In this document: piece after piece, positions 41,901 to 50,249 of the stretch
Layout of the letters: each line of letters opens with the position of its first letter
How positions within the stretch are numbered: the first letter of the stretch is position 1
Source of the DNA: Clostridiales bacterium
Lineage (GTDB): Bacteria; Bacillota; Clostridia; Oscillospirales; CAG-272
Direction of reading: 5' to 3'
NCBI GenBank assembly: GCA_022791195.1
Contig: JAAVYP010000013.1
Coordinates: 1-51,324 of the forward strand
Length of the DNA: 51,324 nucleotides
Notes under the pieces: generated by a model
What the model was told of the DNA's origin: nothing
The model's database searches: none
What the model saw: the letters and a program-made list of their open reading frames with translations, nothing else
Translations under genes and position numbers: made by a program

Positions 41901-42778
41901 TGGATCTGGCCATTGCCGATGTGATCGCTTATCCCTCCTTTACGGCAGAGCCGAATGTTTGTCAGCATATCGCAACACATAGAGAAACTATTCCGGCTAC
42001 CTGCACGGCCGAAGGCGCCATTGTCGAGGTATGTGATGACTGCGGCTATCAGATCCCCGATTCCATACAAATTCTGCCGCGTGAAAAGCATGTGGACAGT
42101 TTGGTGAAAACGATTAAAACGGCCACCTTTAAAGAAAGCGGACAGGAAGAGGTGTATTGTCAAACCTGCATGACCCTGTTACGCACGCAAGAGACGGCCA
42201 AGGTGACCAATCCCTTTAAAGATGTCAATATTACAGGCTGGTATTCAGACGCCGTCTGCTATGCATACACAAACAAGCTGTTTGCAGGTACCGCCAAGGA
42301 TGCTTTTTCACCCGATATGCCCATGACAAGAGGCATGTTCGTCACGGTTTTGGGCCGTCTCTACGGCATATCACCGGAGGATCAGCCCAAGGCGGCCTTT
42401 ACCGATTTAAAAGAAGGTGTATATTATTGCGGCTATGTGGCATGGGCGAGTCAATATGACATTGTTTATGGCAAATCAGCGACTTCTTTTGCACCCGACG
42501 ATCCTATTACGAGAGAAGAAATGTGCGTTATTATTGCTAGGTTCTGCGATTATGCCGGCATCACCATGAAAGCGGTTCGACCGGACGTTGTTTTTGCCGA
42601 TGCGCCCAGCTTTTCCTCCTGGGCGCTGGATAAAATCAACGCTTGCCAGCGCGCGGGCCTTATATCCGGCGTAGGAAAAAACGGGCAGGGCATGCCGGTG
42701 TTTGATGCGAAAAGCGGCGCCACCAGGGCAGAGGTAGCAACAATTATCCGAAATGTTGCGCTCACTTTTTATGCATAG
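38951..42778 (+). CDS. Secreted SLH-domain surface protein with DUF4874/DUF4832
   Basis: A 1275-residue secreted protein. A signal peptide (1-23, cleaved near VKAAEE) is followed by a DUF4874-like region (about 35-200, with NPHMGYPDVSW, FVYDWDG and IIGPWGEMH), a DUF4832-like domain (about 210-475) and an immunoglobulin-like domain (about 540-612). Next come Cys-rich repeats with CxxC pairs (CTDC, CGLC, CRHC, CTVC, later CDDC and CQTC). Three SLH domains (1087-1275) bind pyruvylated wall polymer. DUF4874/4832 proteins look like glycoside-hydrolase barrels; Glu residues in LGFECGIIGPWGEMH may be catalytic. The start at 38951 follows TTGGAGG and overlaps dxs by ATGA. Confidence 0.88.
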   Translation: MKQRFCAFMTALVLLLPMPPVKAAEEEPLQDSGLDYTESLEMLKNPHMGYPDVSWITMKETGNSVENKSGFVWYYINLKEFSGGNDLYYRKYGYDKTPPCGGEDKPISADALNAFSKTLSNLRQNGGSGLIRFVYDWDGIAGCEPADFDMILTHIKQLCEVVSEYSDIILGFECGIIGPWGEMHSSDYTDKEHSNAIIDAYLDNTPASMILMVRSPYAMANYLNTDRESLATLVTEEGSPEYRLSYFNDGYMNTPSDYGTWNNRELDLKFLERQSEHATYGGEYGSDYSSERLPNSACVPENAIPEMYRTHVNFIRGNVYKLNQSNQVWGYDQFTYSEEYEQDWFPDNSAFYGSDCYTFITAHLGYRLVLRQSKLSKTATAGETLRLTGSIENTGFANILHDPDARILLEKDGVMYTCGVALDAFDIKSCTTYTYDFTLSLPASMPAGDYNVYLQLAGSKGNFYAVAKAGIQFANNGGIYREDLGANRLGTVTIQAAAKTSSAANDVFSQIGSDVPAGGDVTEGAPYLMGYGLGGRGTIALSYHPGDPILLRAVHLLPADAKPTYQWYKDGKLCGQGESLVIESASAADAGVYQLKVRSGALYTTSSYQISITDHIYGEYSIQKPASCFATGLTVRTCTDCGQEESKIVPTLSHQPQEPQTVSSSCTERGYIGVSCGLCHTLLSKTLLPLSEHELAVKSKKEPTCINDGIVYWACRHCAYEESEAIKSPGHSFTYTLSGNTATGVCTVCAETTEPKTYTGEHAGGFVEKERFDGFTGPVKLTQDPLVLVGENGYVSSYQTKKDVSSVTFLFDIKGVEKPLTLGRFRTLTKASYVTDPADSNNADNYYGSCLYPIGGDGVYAFSISKVVMNQTGNFGFEGVSWAAFFDPDATKGDIPSNPNENVSFELLGVYDGTLAYDVLFVDAEGKVLERHEGSYNQGIRWTNLIKDVKRIDELYQGEAPTKKADAQNTYTFAGWVDEQGQPLDLAIADVIAYPSFTAEPNVCQHIATHRETIPATCTAEGAIVEVCDDCGYQIPDSIQILPREKHVDSLVKTIKTATFKESGQEEVYCQTCMTLLRTQETAKVTNPFKDVNITGWYSDAVCYAYTNKLFAGTAKDAFSPDMPMTRGMFVTVLGRLYGISPEDQPKAAFTDLKEGVYYCGYVAWASQYDIVYGKSATSFAPDDPITREEMCVIIARFCDYAGITMKAVRPDVVFADAPSFSSWALDKINACQRAGLISGVGKNGQGMPVFDAKSGATRAEVATIIRNVALTFYA

Positions 42779-42812
42779 TTACGTGATCCTTTTTTGAGCT
42801 AAGATGACAAAC

Positions 42813-42852
42813 AAAAAGAGTATTGCAGAAAATCTGCAATACTCTTTTTTTA
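42813..42852. terminator. Bidirectional terminator
   Basis: AAAAAGAGTATTGCAGA pairs with TCTGCAATACTCTTTTT. It separates the SLH protein gene from the converging HAD gene. Confidence 0.9.
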
Positions 42853-42877
42853 TTATCAGTTATCGAATCACAAAAAG

Positions 42878-43522
42878 TTAGATTTTTTCGATCAGTTCAG
42901 CAGGTGTGTCAACGATCACAGAAGCACCGTGGTTTTCAAGATAAGCTCTGTCTTTAAAGCCCCAAGAAACGGCAATACCGTCTACGCCCGCATTTTTGGC
43001 AGCCTGTACGTCTGCCTTGGTGTTGCCGACATATAAAATGTGATTCAGCAATACGCCAAGCTCTTTGGCTGCGCCGAAGATAAGGTCAGGGGCCGGCAGT
43101 GCTTTTACATCTTCTTTTTCGCCCATCACGATGGATGCACGGTCACCGAAGAATTGTTTGCACAGTTCGGTGGCGGTGTTTTCCGGCTTGTTGGAAATGA
43201 TGGCGATTTTAACACCTTCTTTCGCAACGGTGTCTAACAAATCAACAATACCGTCGTATGGCTTGTTGTTGCCGGTATTTGATTCAGCATACGCTTTGTA
43301 GCAGGGCTCGATCAAATCATACGATTCTTCCCATGTTGTTCCTTTCGGAACAGCAGCACGGATGAGCTCTCCCATGTTATTGCCTACGCATTTTTTAATT
43401 TCTTCTTTTGTTTTTTCCGGATACCCTGCGTCTTTGAGGGTTTTGTTGACAACAGCGGTCAGATCCTCTAAAGTGTCGAGGAGGGTTCCCTCTAAGTTGA
43501 AAATAACTGCTGCATGTTTCAT
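42878..43522 (-). CDS. HAD-superfamily protein with altered catalytic motifs
   Basis: A 214-residue phosphoglycolate-phosphatase-like HAD protein with a normal cap domain (about 16-80). The active-site motifs are not normal. Motif I reads FNLEGTL where FDLDGTL is expected: Asn9 replaces the nucleophilic Asp and Glu11 the acid/base Asp. Motif IV reads VGNTKAD, with Asn167 for the first metal-binding Asp. Motif II (Ser110) and a Lys near 141 are kept. The codons (AAC, GAG, AAC) are unambiguous. The frame is intact and has a good promoter and ribosome site (GAGAAAGG, start 43522), so it is not a decayed gene. It is likely non-catalytic or acts by another route. Confidence 0.85.
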   Translation of the reverse strand: MKHAAVIFNLEGTLLDTLEDLTAVVNKTLKDAGYPEKTKEEIKKCVGNNMGELIRAAVPKGTTWEESYDLIEPCYKAYAESNTGNNKPYDGIVDLLDTVAKEGVKIAIISNKPENTATELCKQFFGDRASIVMGEKEDVKALPAPDLIFGAAKELGVLLNHILYVGNTKADVQAAKNAGVDGIAVSWGFKDRAYLENHGASVIVDTPAELIEKI

Positions 43523-43641
43523 GCGACTACCTTTCTCCATGCCGTATTATCAAAAACCGACAGGGAGCCTTTCTTATTTGTTCATATGTATTTTGCAGCC
43601 ATATACCTTGTTTTGAGCAAGGCATGCTTCATGTCCCGTTT

Positions 43642-43670
43642 ATTTTAGCACAAAACTTGCGTTAGTACAA
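43642..43670 (-). promoter_or_regulatory. HAD gene promoter
   Basis: On the - strand TTGTAC (43670-43665), 17 bases and TAAAAT (43647-43642) with TGC before it. The leader is about 115 bases and shows nothing I recognise. Confidence 0.65.
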
Positions 43671-43762
43671 TATTTTTTTATTTTTTTTTATGATCGGGCA
43701 AAAGTTTTTTTCATAGCGGTTATTTATATATTTTTTAGATGCGTTTGAGAAAAGGTTTTTTA

Positions 43763-43791
43763 TTTACAAATGAGCGGAATTGTGATAAAAT
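43763..43791 (+). promoter_or_regulatory. nrdR promoter
   Basis: TTTACA (43763-43768), 17 bases and TAAAAT (43786-43791). A short palindrome, TGTATACA (43804-43811), lies just after the predicted start of transcription. It does not match the NrdR box that I know, so its binder is unknown. Confidence 0.65.
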
Positions 43792-43879
43792 ATCTTATTC
43801 ATTTGTATACATAAAATAACAGCGCTCACTTTTGTGTCCGGCCGCCGGACGAAGTGAAGAGGAAAGGAAACGTAGCGAT

Positions 43880-44332
43880 ATGAAATGTCCCGCATGCGGA
43901 TTTGCCGACAGCCGTGTGATTGATTCCAGACCGACCGAGGAGGGATCCATCCGAAGAAGAAGAGAATGCCTGAGCTGTAAAAGGCGCTTTACAACCTATG
44001 AGATTTTCGATGCGGTGCCGATTATGGTTACGAAAAAGGACGGCAGTTCTGAGCTCTTTGATAAAAATAAAATATATGCCGGTGTGGTAAAAAGCTGCTA
44101 TAAACGGCCGATCACAAAAGAGCAGATTGATGCACTGGTGGCCGATGTGGAGCAGGAAATACGAAATCGATTGACCGATGGCGTTACAACAAGCGAAATC
44201 GGCGTTATGGTCATGAATCGTCTGCGTGATTTGGATGAGGTATCGTATGTTCGCTTTGCCTCGGTGTATCGTGAATTTAAAGATGCCGATACGTTTATGC
44301 AGGAATTGCAGCGGTTAAAAGACAAGGCATAA
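43880..44332 (+). CDS. nrdR: Ribonucleotide reductase repressor NrdR
   Basis: A 150-residue zinc-ribbon and ATP-cone regulator that represses ribonucleotide reductase genes when dATP is high. The ribbon uses C3, C6, C30 and C33 (CPAC, CLSC, followed by KRRFTTYE). The ATP-cone (about 48-138) has VTKKDGSSELFDKNKI and the usual C-terminal VSYVRFASVYREF. The start at 43880 is placed at the first Met before CPACG, with AAAGGAAA upstream; an in-frame ATG at 43832 would add 16 unlikely residues. It is followed 19 bases later by feoA, an uncommon pairing. Confidence 0.96.
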   Translation: MKCPACGFADSRVIDSRPTEEGSIRRRRECLSCKRRFTTYEIFDAVPIMVTKKDGSSELFDKNKIYAGVVKSCYKRPITKEQIDALVADVEQEIRNRLTDGVTTSEIGVMVMNRLRDLDEVSYVRFASVYREFKDADTFMQELQRLKDKA

Positions 44333-44351
44333 AGACATAGGTAGGCGTACA

Positions 44352-44576
44352 ATGACATTAAATGAATTGAAGGTGGGACAAAGCGCCCGCATTTGTTCAG
44401 TGGGTGCGAAGGGCACATTGCGTCTGCGCCTGCTCGACATGGGGCTGATTCCTAAAACAATTGTCACCGTAAGAAGAATCGCCCCTATGGGCGATCCAAT
44501 CGAAATTGATTTGCGGGGCTATGAGCTGTCACTTCGGATCAGTGACGCAAAAAATATTGTTGTTGAGGCGGTTTGA
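44352..44576 (+). CDS. feoA: Ferrous iron transport protein FeoA
   Basis: A 74-residue SH3-like cytoplasmic protein that supports the FeoB iron transporter. It shows the standard pattern: MTLNELKVGQSARI, LRLRLLDMGLIPKT, and PIEIDLRGYELSLR. AGGTAGG lies upstream. Its stop overlaps the feoB start by one base (TGATG), so the two are translated together. The promoter is probably shared with nrdR; no iron-responsive Fur or DtxR box is visible in the 19-base gap. Confidence 0.94.
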   Translation: MTLNELKVGQSARICSVGAKGTLRLRLLDMGLIPKTIVTVRRIAPMGDPIEIDLRGYELSLRISDAKNIVVEAV

Positions 44577-46576
44577 TGGTTATTGCATTAATTGGAAATC
44601 AAAATTGCGGCAAGACAACCTTGTTTAACCGTCTTACCGGTGCAAGACAGCATGTGGGCAATTTTCCGGGTGTTACGGTTGACGCGAAAACAGGGCCGAT
44701 GAAAGCATTTCCCGAATGCAGCGTAGTGGATCTGCCGGGTATTTATTCACTGCGCCCCTATTCGGGTGAGGAACTCCTCACCCGTCATTTTTTGCTGCAG
44801 GAAAAGCCGGATGGCATTATTAATATTGCTGACGCAGCCAATATAGAAAGAAATTTATATTTGACCCTGCAAGTGCTCGAGATGGGCATTCCCACCGTTC
44901 TGGCGCTAAATATGATGGACGAGGTTACCGGAAACGGCGGTAAGATTGATATCAAAGGAATGTCCGATTTGTTGGGCGTGCCGGTCGTGCCTATTTCGGC
45001 GGCTAAAAACGAAGGCATCGATTTGTTAGCCAAAACAGTCTTTGAAACCGCCCGGCAAAAACAGGCGCCTCGTACGATCCAGTATGACGCCAAGCCGATT
45101 GATCAGTGCAAGAGAGAGATCATGTCGTTGGTTCGTTCGTCTTTAAAAGACGAGACGCTGCCCCTTTCTTTTTGTGTGACTAAGCTCATAGAGCAAGATG
45201 AGGAAATTGTCGATTCATTAAAGCTCAGCGCGCAGGAACTGACACAAATGGAGGAAACGGTGGCTCGTATGGAACGTCAGTACGGACTCGACCGCCATGC
45301 CGCGCTGGCTGAGAATCGATATGCCTTTATTGAACGTGTTTGTGCCAAAACGGTTAAAAAAGCGAAGCAAAGCAAGGAAAAGCAAAGAAGTATTTGGCTT
45401 GACCGTATTTTAATGAATCGTGTGCTGGCGCTGCCGCTTTTCTTTCTCATTATCTTGACGGTATTTTGGCTTACCTTTTCGGTCATTGGACCGCTTGGGC
45501 AAGAGGGCATGGAAAAAGGCATTGCGTTTGTAAGCGAATCGATTGATCGGGCCTTGACGGCGGCGCACGTGCATCCGGTTTTGCAGTCTTTGTGCATGGA
45601 TGGCATTTTTTCAGGCGTGGGCAGTGTGCTGTCTTTTCTGCCGATTATTCTTGTTTTGTTTTTCTTTCTTTCTCTGCTCGAGGACAGCGGCTATATGACC
45701 CGCATCGCTTTTGTGATGGATAAGCCTATGCGAAAAATCGGTCTTTCGGGCAAAAGCATTGTTCCGTTGCTCATCGGCTTTGGCTGTACGGTGCCGGCGG
45801 TTATGTCCACCCGGACATTGCCGAGTGAGCGAGACCGTAAAATGACGATCCTTTTGATTCCCTATATGAGTTGTTCGGCCAAAATACCGATCTATGCTAT
45901 GTTTTCGGCTGCCTTTTTTGCCGGCGGCAAAGGGCTGATTTTGTTTGAAATCTATTTGATTGGTGTCTTGATTAGTTTGGTTGCCGCCGCTGTACTAAGG
46001 CGTACGCTGTATAAGGGAGAAGCGGCCGAATTTGTAATGGAGCTGCCGAATTACCGGATTCCTTCCATGAAAAGCGTGCTGATTCTGATGTGGGAAAAGG
46101 CCAAAGATTTCATCATGAAAGCGTTTACGGTCATATTTATTGCTTCTATCGTTATATGGTTTTTGCAAAGCTTTGACGTTCGTATGCAGCTTGTTTCACA
46201 AACGTCAGACAGTATGCTGGCCGGCATAGGCAAGTTTTTATCGCCGCTTTTCCGGCCGCTTGGCTTTGATCGTTGGGAACTGGCCACCGCTTTGGTGACG
46301 GGGCTCAGCGCCAAAGAGACGGTTATTTCTACCCTGAGTGTTTTAACAGGGGGCGCAAGCCTGACGGGGTTGTTTGCCAATAAGCTTTCTGCCTTTTCCT
46401 TTTTGCTTTTTACCCTGCTGTACACGCCCTGCGTGGCTGCCTTTGCTGCGATTCGACGTGAGTTTCAGTCGTTTTTGAAAGCATTTATGATTGCGCTTAG
46501 CCAGTGTCTCGTTGCTTATGCTGTGGCCTTTTCATTTTATCATATAGCATCTTTTATCATGTTGTTTTTGCCATAA
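44576..46576 (+). CDS. feoB: Ferrous iron transporter FeoB
   Basis: A 666-residue GTPase-coupled membrane transporter for Fe2+. The N-terminal G domain has G1 GNQNCGKTT (7-15), G2 FPGVTV, G3 DLPG and G4 NMMD. A helical spacer (about 165-275) leads to the membrane domain with two Gate motifs (for example LLIGFGCTVPAVMSTR and LSAKETVISTLSVL) and about ten helices. The length is typical for the Clostridia form without the long C-terminal cytoplasmic tail. The ATG at 44576 overlaps the feoA stop. Confidence 0.96.
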   Translation: MVIALIGNQNCGKTTLFNRLTGARQHVGNFPGVTVDAKTGPMKAFPECSVVDLPGIYSLRPYSGEELLTRHFLLQEKPDGIINIADAANIERNLYLTLQVLEMGIPTVLALNMMDEVTGNGGKIDIKGMSDLLGVPVVPISAAKNEGIDLLAKTVFETARQKQAPRTIQYDAKPIDQCKREIMSLVRSSLKDETLPLSFCVTKLIEQDEEIVDSLKLSAQELTQMEETVARMERQYGLDRHAALAENRYAFIERVCAKTVKKAKQSKEKQRSIWLDRILMNRVLALPLFFLIILTVFWLTFSVIGPLGQEGMEKGIAFVSESIDRALTAAHVHPVLQSLCMDGIFSGVGSVLSFLPIILVLFFFLSLLEDSGYMTRIAFVMDKPMRKIGLSGKSIVPLLIGFGCTVPAVMSTRTLPSERDRKMTILLIPYMSCSAKIPIYAMFSAAFFAGGKGLILFEIYLIGVLISLVAAAVLRRTLYKGEAAEFVMELPNYRIPSMKSVLILMWEKAKDFIMKAFTVIFIASIVIWFLQSFDVRMQLVSQTSDSMLAGIGKFLSPLFRPLGFDRWELATALVTGLSAKETVISTLSVLTGGASLTGLFANKLSAFSFLLFTLLYTPCVAAFAAIRREFQSFLKAFMIALSQCLVAYAVAFSFYHIASFIMLFLP

Positions 46577-46603
46577 TTTATATAAGAAAGGATAGGCGCG
46601 CCC

Positions 46604-47197
46604 GTGCTTTTGCGTTATTTCTTTGGCATGTTTCTTTATATGGCGGCCATGCTGCCCATCGTTATTCTTTGGCGGCTGGCGGCCGTTCGCTGCCAGTCGG
46701 CGCGCGGTGTACTGACCAACGCCTGGCATGAGATGGGTGTTGTCCTCTTTACCCTGCTGCTGGTTGGCCTGGCTTCACAGGCGATTATTCCGGATTATAC
46801 CGTGACCGAAAAGGGAATTCTTTTTTCTTTTTGGACTGGGCCGCTCAGCGAACGGATCAATGTTATACCGTTTCATTTCCTAAAGGTGATGAAGGCATCC
46901 CTGCAAATGGGCGAGATACAGTATTTTCTTTTAAATATTGTGGGCAATATTCTCATTTTTGCACCGATTGGCTTTTTCGTGCCGCTTTTGTGGCATAGAC
47001 GAACGATAAGACAGGTCACGGCTATCGGATTTTTGTGTTCGCTTGTGATTGAAATTGTGCAGCTTCCGCAGAATCGCTGGACCGATGTAGATGATTTGAT
47101 TCTCAATACGCTCGGTGCTTTGCTTGGCTGTTTGCTCTATTGTTTGCTTCATAAAGCGGCGCCCCGTCTGACCGATTCTTTTAAGGTTAAAAAGTAA
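46604..47197 (+). CDS. VanZ-family membrane protein
   Basis: A 197-residue membrane protein with about five helices and the VanZ signature: INVIPFHFL, NIVGNILIFAPIGFFVPLLW, SLVIEIVQL and DVDDLILNTLGALLG. VanZ-like proteins raise low-level teicoplanin resistance in Enterococcus, but most chromosomal copies have other, unknown envelope roles. The start is a GTG at 46604, with GAAAGGA about 12 bases upstream. It follows feoB by 27 bases on the same strand and may be cotranscribed. A strong terminator comes after it. Confidence 0.9.
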   Translation: MLLRYFFGMFLYMAAMLPIVILWRLAAVRCQSARGVLTNAWHEMGVVLFTLLLVGLASQAIIPDYTVTEKGILFSFWTGPLSERINVIPFHFLKVMKASLQMGEIQYFLLNIVGNILIFAPIGFFVPLLWHRRTIRQVTAIGFLCSLVIEIVQLPQNRWTDVDDLILNTLGALLGCLLYCLLHKAAPRLTDSFKVKK

Positions 47198-47200
47198 AAT

Positions 47201-47234
47201 AAAAAAACTGCAAATAATATTTGCAGTTTTTTTA
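47201..47234. terminator. Bidirectional terminator
   Basis: AAAAAAACTGCAAATA pairs with ATATTTGCAGTTTTTTT (one T-A step slipped). It lies between the VanZ and ABC transporter genes. Confidence 0.85.
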
Positions 47235-47247
47235 TTTATTGTATGGC

Positions 47248-49878
47248 TTACTCGGTACGCAGCGCAACGACAGGATCTTTCTTTGCCGCTATTTTTGCAG
47301 GGATTAACCCGGCAATAAAGGTGAGCAGCGTGCTGATGGCGATTAAGATAAGCCCGCCCTGCCAAGGAAGCACCGCGCCAACATTGCTGATGCCGGACAG
47401 AGACTGAATAATGAGATTGATCGGCAGACAGAGTAACAGAGTAAATAAAATACCAATTAAACCGGCCGCAAGCCCGACAATCAATGTTTCGGCATTAAAC
47501 ACGCGGGAGATGTCTTTTTTCGAGGCGCCGATCGACCGCAAAATACCAATTTCCTTGGTTCTTTCCAGTACCGAGATATAGGTGATAATGCCAATCATAA
47601 TGCTGGAAACCACAAGTGAGATGGAAACAAAGGCAATCAGTACATAGGAGATAATGTTAATAATCATGGTGATCGAGGAGATCATCAGACCGATAAAGTC
47701 GGTATAGGTAATTTGGTCATTTTCGTCTTTTCCTTCGTTGTATTGGCTGATAATGTCTTCAATGGCGTCTTTTGACGCAAAGTCCTTGGAGTAAATCGCG
47801 ATGGAAGAGGGGGTGTCCTCATCTACCATGCCAAGCTTTTTGAGGTTGCCGTCATAAGTGGCGGAGGTCCGCATCATTTTGGTGAACATAGCCAGCACTT
47901 CTTTTTCATCCATCGAGTTGACAATGATGCCGTACTGCTGCTGCTCTTCGGGTGACAGGGTGGCTATATATGCGTTGACATCCTCCATGGTCAGTTCTTC
48001 AGAATCAGCGGTTGTAAAGGCAAGACCCGTAAATATATCAACGTCAGGATGCTCAATTTGATGTTTGACAATCTCGCTTTCGCCGGTTTGTTGAATAATA
48101 TATTGGGTAAAGTCCTTGGTGTAGGCAAGCGGGGTTTGAATCGAGGCCGCTACCGCATTGTCCGAAGGACGCAGAATACCCGAGATTTTGATGGTTTCAC
48201 CCGCTTCGATCGCGTTTTCTAATTTTTCCTCGTCTTCTATAATGGATTCATAAATACCGCTTTGACCGGCCTCTTCATATAAGTCGGTGTTGAGCACAAG
48301 CTTGAATTCCTTGTTCACTAAGTCTTCGTATGAAAAGGATTTTGCGTCAATCGGAATTTCGCCGCCGTTTTTAAAAGCTTCTACAAAGGCGGGAATTTCT
48401 TCTCGGTCGCGCAGACCAAGTGCGTAGAGCATTAAGTCCATAATTTCGTTGTTTTTATTTAAGACGAGGACCATTTCGTTGGAATCTTTCGGCCAGGAGC
48501 CATAGACTAAATCATACTGCGAATGCAGGAGCTCTTCGTTGTCAATCATCTCGGAAAAGATGTCCATGGACATAAAGCTGTCAGCCATGCCGGCCATGTT
48601 GCCCATGCTGGCCATATAATCGGTATATTTGATGCCGACAAATTGTTCGTACATCAAATCCATAATTTCGCCCGAATCGATTTTTACGTGTTTGCCGGTT
48701 TCGTCCTTTGTGTACATGCTAAAATCGATATCATAGGTGTACTTAATGTCGGTTGTGTAGGCGTCCATGCCCGTGTCAGGGTCTTCAAAATAGGCTTTCA
48801 GCGCCTTGAGGTCGTTGGTGACAAAGCCGGTCATCATGGCATTCATCATGCGCTGCATATTGCTGTTGGAATACACTTTGTCTTTGTCATGTGTTTCTTC
48901 CTCCAACTCGCCGTCTATGCTGAACATACTTTCATAGTCCATGGCCTCTCTGGTAATGGTCAGCGGATAGGTGGATAGGGTGTCCTCCTGCACCTGATTA
49001 ATATAGAGATTGATGCCATGCGAGAGGGAGAGAATCAGCGCAATGCCGATGATGCCGATACTGCCTGCAAAGCTGGTTAAGAAGGTACGGGCTTTTTTGG
49101 TCATCAGGTTGTTGAGAGAAAGACTGGTGGCTGTGAGAAAGGACATAGGCTTTTTCTTGATCTTTTTCTTTGCCTTTTTCGGGGATGCTGTTTCCTCTTC
49201 TGTATAGGGGTCGCTGTCGTCCACAATGCGGCCGTCAAGAAGCCGAATAATGCGGGTCGAATACTGTTCGGCCAACTCCGGATTGTGTGTGACCATGACA
49301 ACTAAGCGATCTTTTGCAATTTCGCTTAACAGCTCCATAATCTGAATGCTGGTTTCTGAATCAAGCGCACCGGTCGGCTCATCAGCCAGCAGAATTTCCG
49401 GATTGTTGACCAGCGCGCGGGCAATGGCCACCCGCTGCATTTGTCCGCCCGACATTTGGTTGGGTTTTTTGTGTATGTATGCGCCAAGTCCCACTTTTTC
49501 AAGCGCTTCTTTGGCCCGCTGCCTGCGTTCGGCCCGCTTTACACCCGATAAGGTCATGGCGAGTTCGACGTTGGATAAAATGCTTTGGTGGGGAATCAGA
49601 TTATAGTTTTGAAAGACAAATCCGATCGAGCGGTTGCGGTAGGTGTCCCAGTCGCCGTCCCGATATTCTTTTGTGGAAGTGCCTTTAATGATTAAATCGC
49701 CTTCTGAATACCGGTCCAACCCGCCGATGATGTTGAGCAGGGTGGTTTTACCGCAGCCAGAAGGACCCAAAATGGAAACGAATTCGTTTTTGCGAAGGGT
49801 TACGCTGACGCCGTTCAGCGCGGTCTGGCGCTGATCGCCAAACGAATATACCTTTTTTATGTCAACGAGTTTTAGCAC
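47248..49878 (-). CDS. MacB-type ABC transporter, fused ATPase and permease
   Basis: An 876-residue protein joining an ATP-binding domain to a FtsX/MacB permease. The ATPase (1-230) has Walker A GPSGCGKT (38-45), signature MSGGQMQR and Walker [14 protein letters not shown] Lys-rich linker leads to the first helix (about 262-285), a large extracellular acidic domain (about 290-715) and three C-terminal helices (about 725-770, 795-825, 835-860). The end, [13 protein letters not shown], is typical of the family. This type acts in mechanotransmission: export, peptide resistance or cell-wall hydrolase control, not classical transport through the membrane. The start is GTG, with GGAGG seven bases upstream. 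Confidence 0.92.
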   Translation of the reverse strand: MLKLVDIKKVYSFGDQRQTALNGVSVTLRKNEFVSILGPSGCGKTTLLNIIGGLDRYSEGDLIIKGTSTKEYRDGDWDTYRNRSIGFVFQNYNLIPHQSILSNVELAMTLSGVKRAERRQRAKEALEKVGLGAYIHKKPNQMSGGQMQRVAIARALVNNPEILLADEPTGALDSETSIQIMELLSEIAKDRLVVMVTHNPELAEQYSTRIIRLLDGRIVDDSDPYTEEETASPKKAKKKIKKKPMSFLTATSLSLNNLMTKKARTFLTSFAGSIGIIGIALILSLSHGINLYINQVQEDTLSTYPLTITREAMDYESMFSIDGELEEETHDKDKVYSNSNMQRMMNAMMTGFVTNDLKALKAYFEDPDTGMDAYTTDIKYTYDIDFSMYTKDETGKHVKIDSGEIMDLMYEQFVGIKYTDYMASMGNMAGMADSFMSMDIFSEMIDNEELLHSQYDLVYGSWPKDSNEMVLVLNKNNEIMDLMLYALGLRDREEIPAFVEAFKNGGEIPIDAKSFSYEDLVNKEFKLVLNTDLYEEAGQSGIYESIIEDEEKLENAIEAGETIKISGILRPSDNAVAASIQTPLAYTKDFTQYIIQQTGESEIVKHQIEHPDVDIFTGLAFTTADSEELTMEDVNAYIATLSPEEQQQYGIIVNSMDEKEVLAMFTKMMRTSATYDGNLKKLGMVDEDTPSSIAIYSKDFASKDAIEDIISQYNEGKDENDQITYTDFIGLMISSITMIINIISYVLIAFVSISLVVSSIMIGIITYISVLERTKEIGILRSIGASKKDISRVFNAETLIVGLAAGLIGILFTLLLCLPINLIIQSLSGISNVGAVLPWQGGLILIAISTLLTFIAGLIPAKIAAKKDPVVALRTE

Positions 49879-49913
49879 TTTGTGACCTCCGTTAAAAATT
49901 TGACATTATTCAT

Positions 49914-49941
49914 ATTATAATCTGATTTAAGGAGAAGTCAA
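49914..49941 (-). promoter_or_regulatory. ABC transporter promoter
   Basis: On the - strand TTGACT (49941-49936), 16 bases and TATAAT (49919-49914). The leader is about 30 bases. Confidence 0.7.
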
Positions 49942-49990
49942 TGACTCTTAGCGATTATTAACTATAAAGATAAAATGTGGTCATAAAAGT

Positions 49991-50025
49991 AAAAGGACTG
50001 AACCTATCATAGGTTCAGTCCTTTT
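49991..50025 (-). terminator. Terminator of microprotein array
   Basis: On the - strand AAAAAGGACTGAACCTAT pairs with ATAGGTTCAGTCCTTTT around a two-base turn. It contains the stop codon of the last array gene, so the conserved Lys-Lys-Asp coding end doubles as the terminator arm. Confidence 0.85.
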
Positions 50026-50206
50026 TGTCAGCGTCATTGTGATTCGTTTGCTTTCGATCGATTAAAAACGTGAGTACAGCGCCGACCGTAGCGATAGCCA
50101 ATACGGAATATAGACCCGATTCCGGCAAGAGCAGGGAGCCTATCCAGCTCATAAAAATGACAAGGATAAAAACAAAAAGAGCTTTTAAAAGAGACTCTGT
50201 ATTCAT
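50015..50206 (-). CDS. Membrane microprotein, array copy 4
   Basis: A 63-residue protein with two hydrophobic helices (about 7-27 and 33-49) and a polar tail ending in DADKKD. It is the most diverged of four tandem relatives: it shares the LAIAT-G core, the asparagine/aspartate-rich tail and the final DKKD, but lacks the NWPG turn. AGGAGG precedes the ATG. The stop codon lies inside the terminator. Function unknown. Confidence 0.7.
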   Translation of the reverse strand: MNTESLLKALFVFILVIFMSWIGSLLLPESGLYSVLAIATVGAVLTFLIDRKQTNHNDADKKD

Positions 50207-50249
50207 ATAGGGTTCCTCCTGTATGTCGTTTTAGTTCATGTAAATGTTT

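Noticed and set aside
46604-47197. Teicoplanin resistance (vanZ of a van cluster)
   Set aside because: No other van genes are nearby, and VanZ-like proteins are common in chromosomes with other roles.
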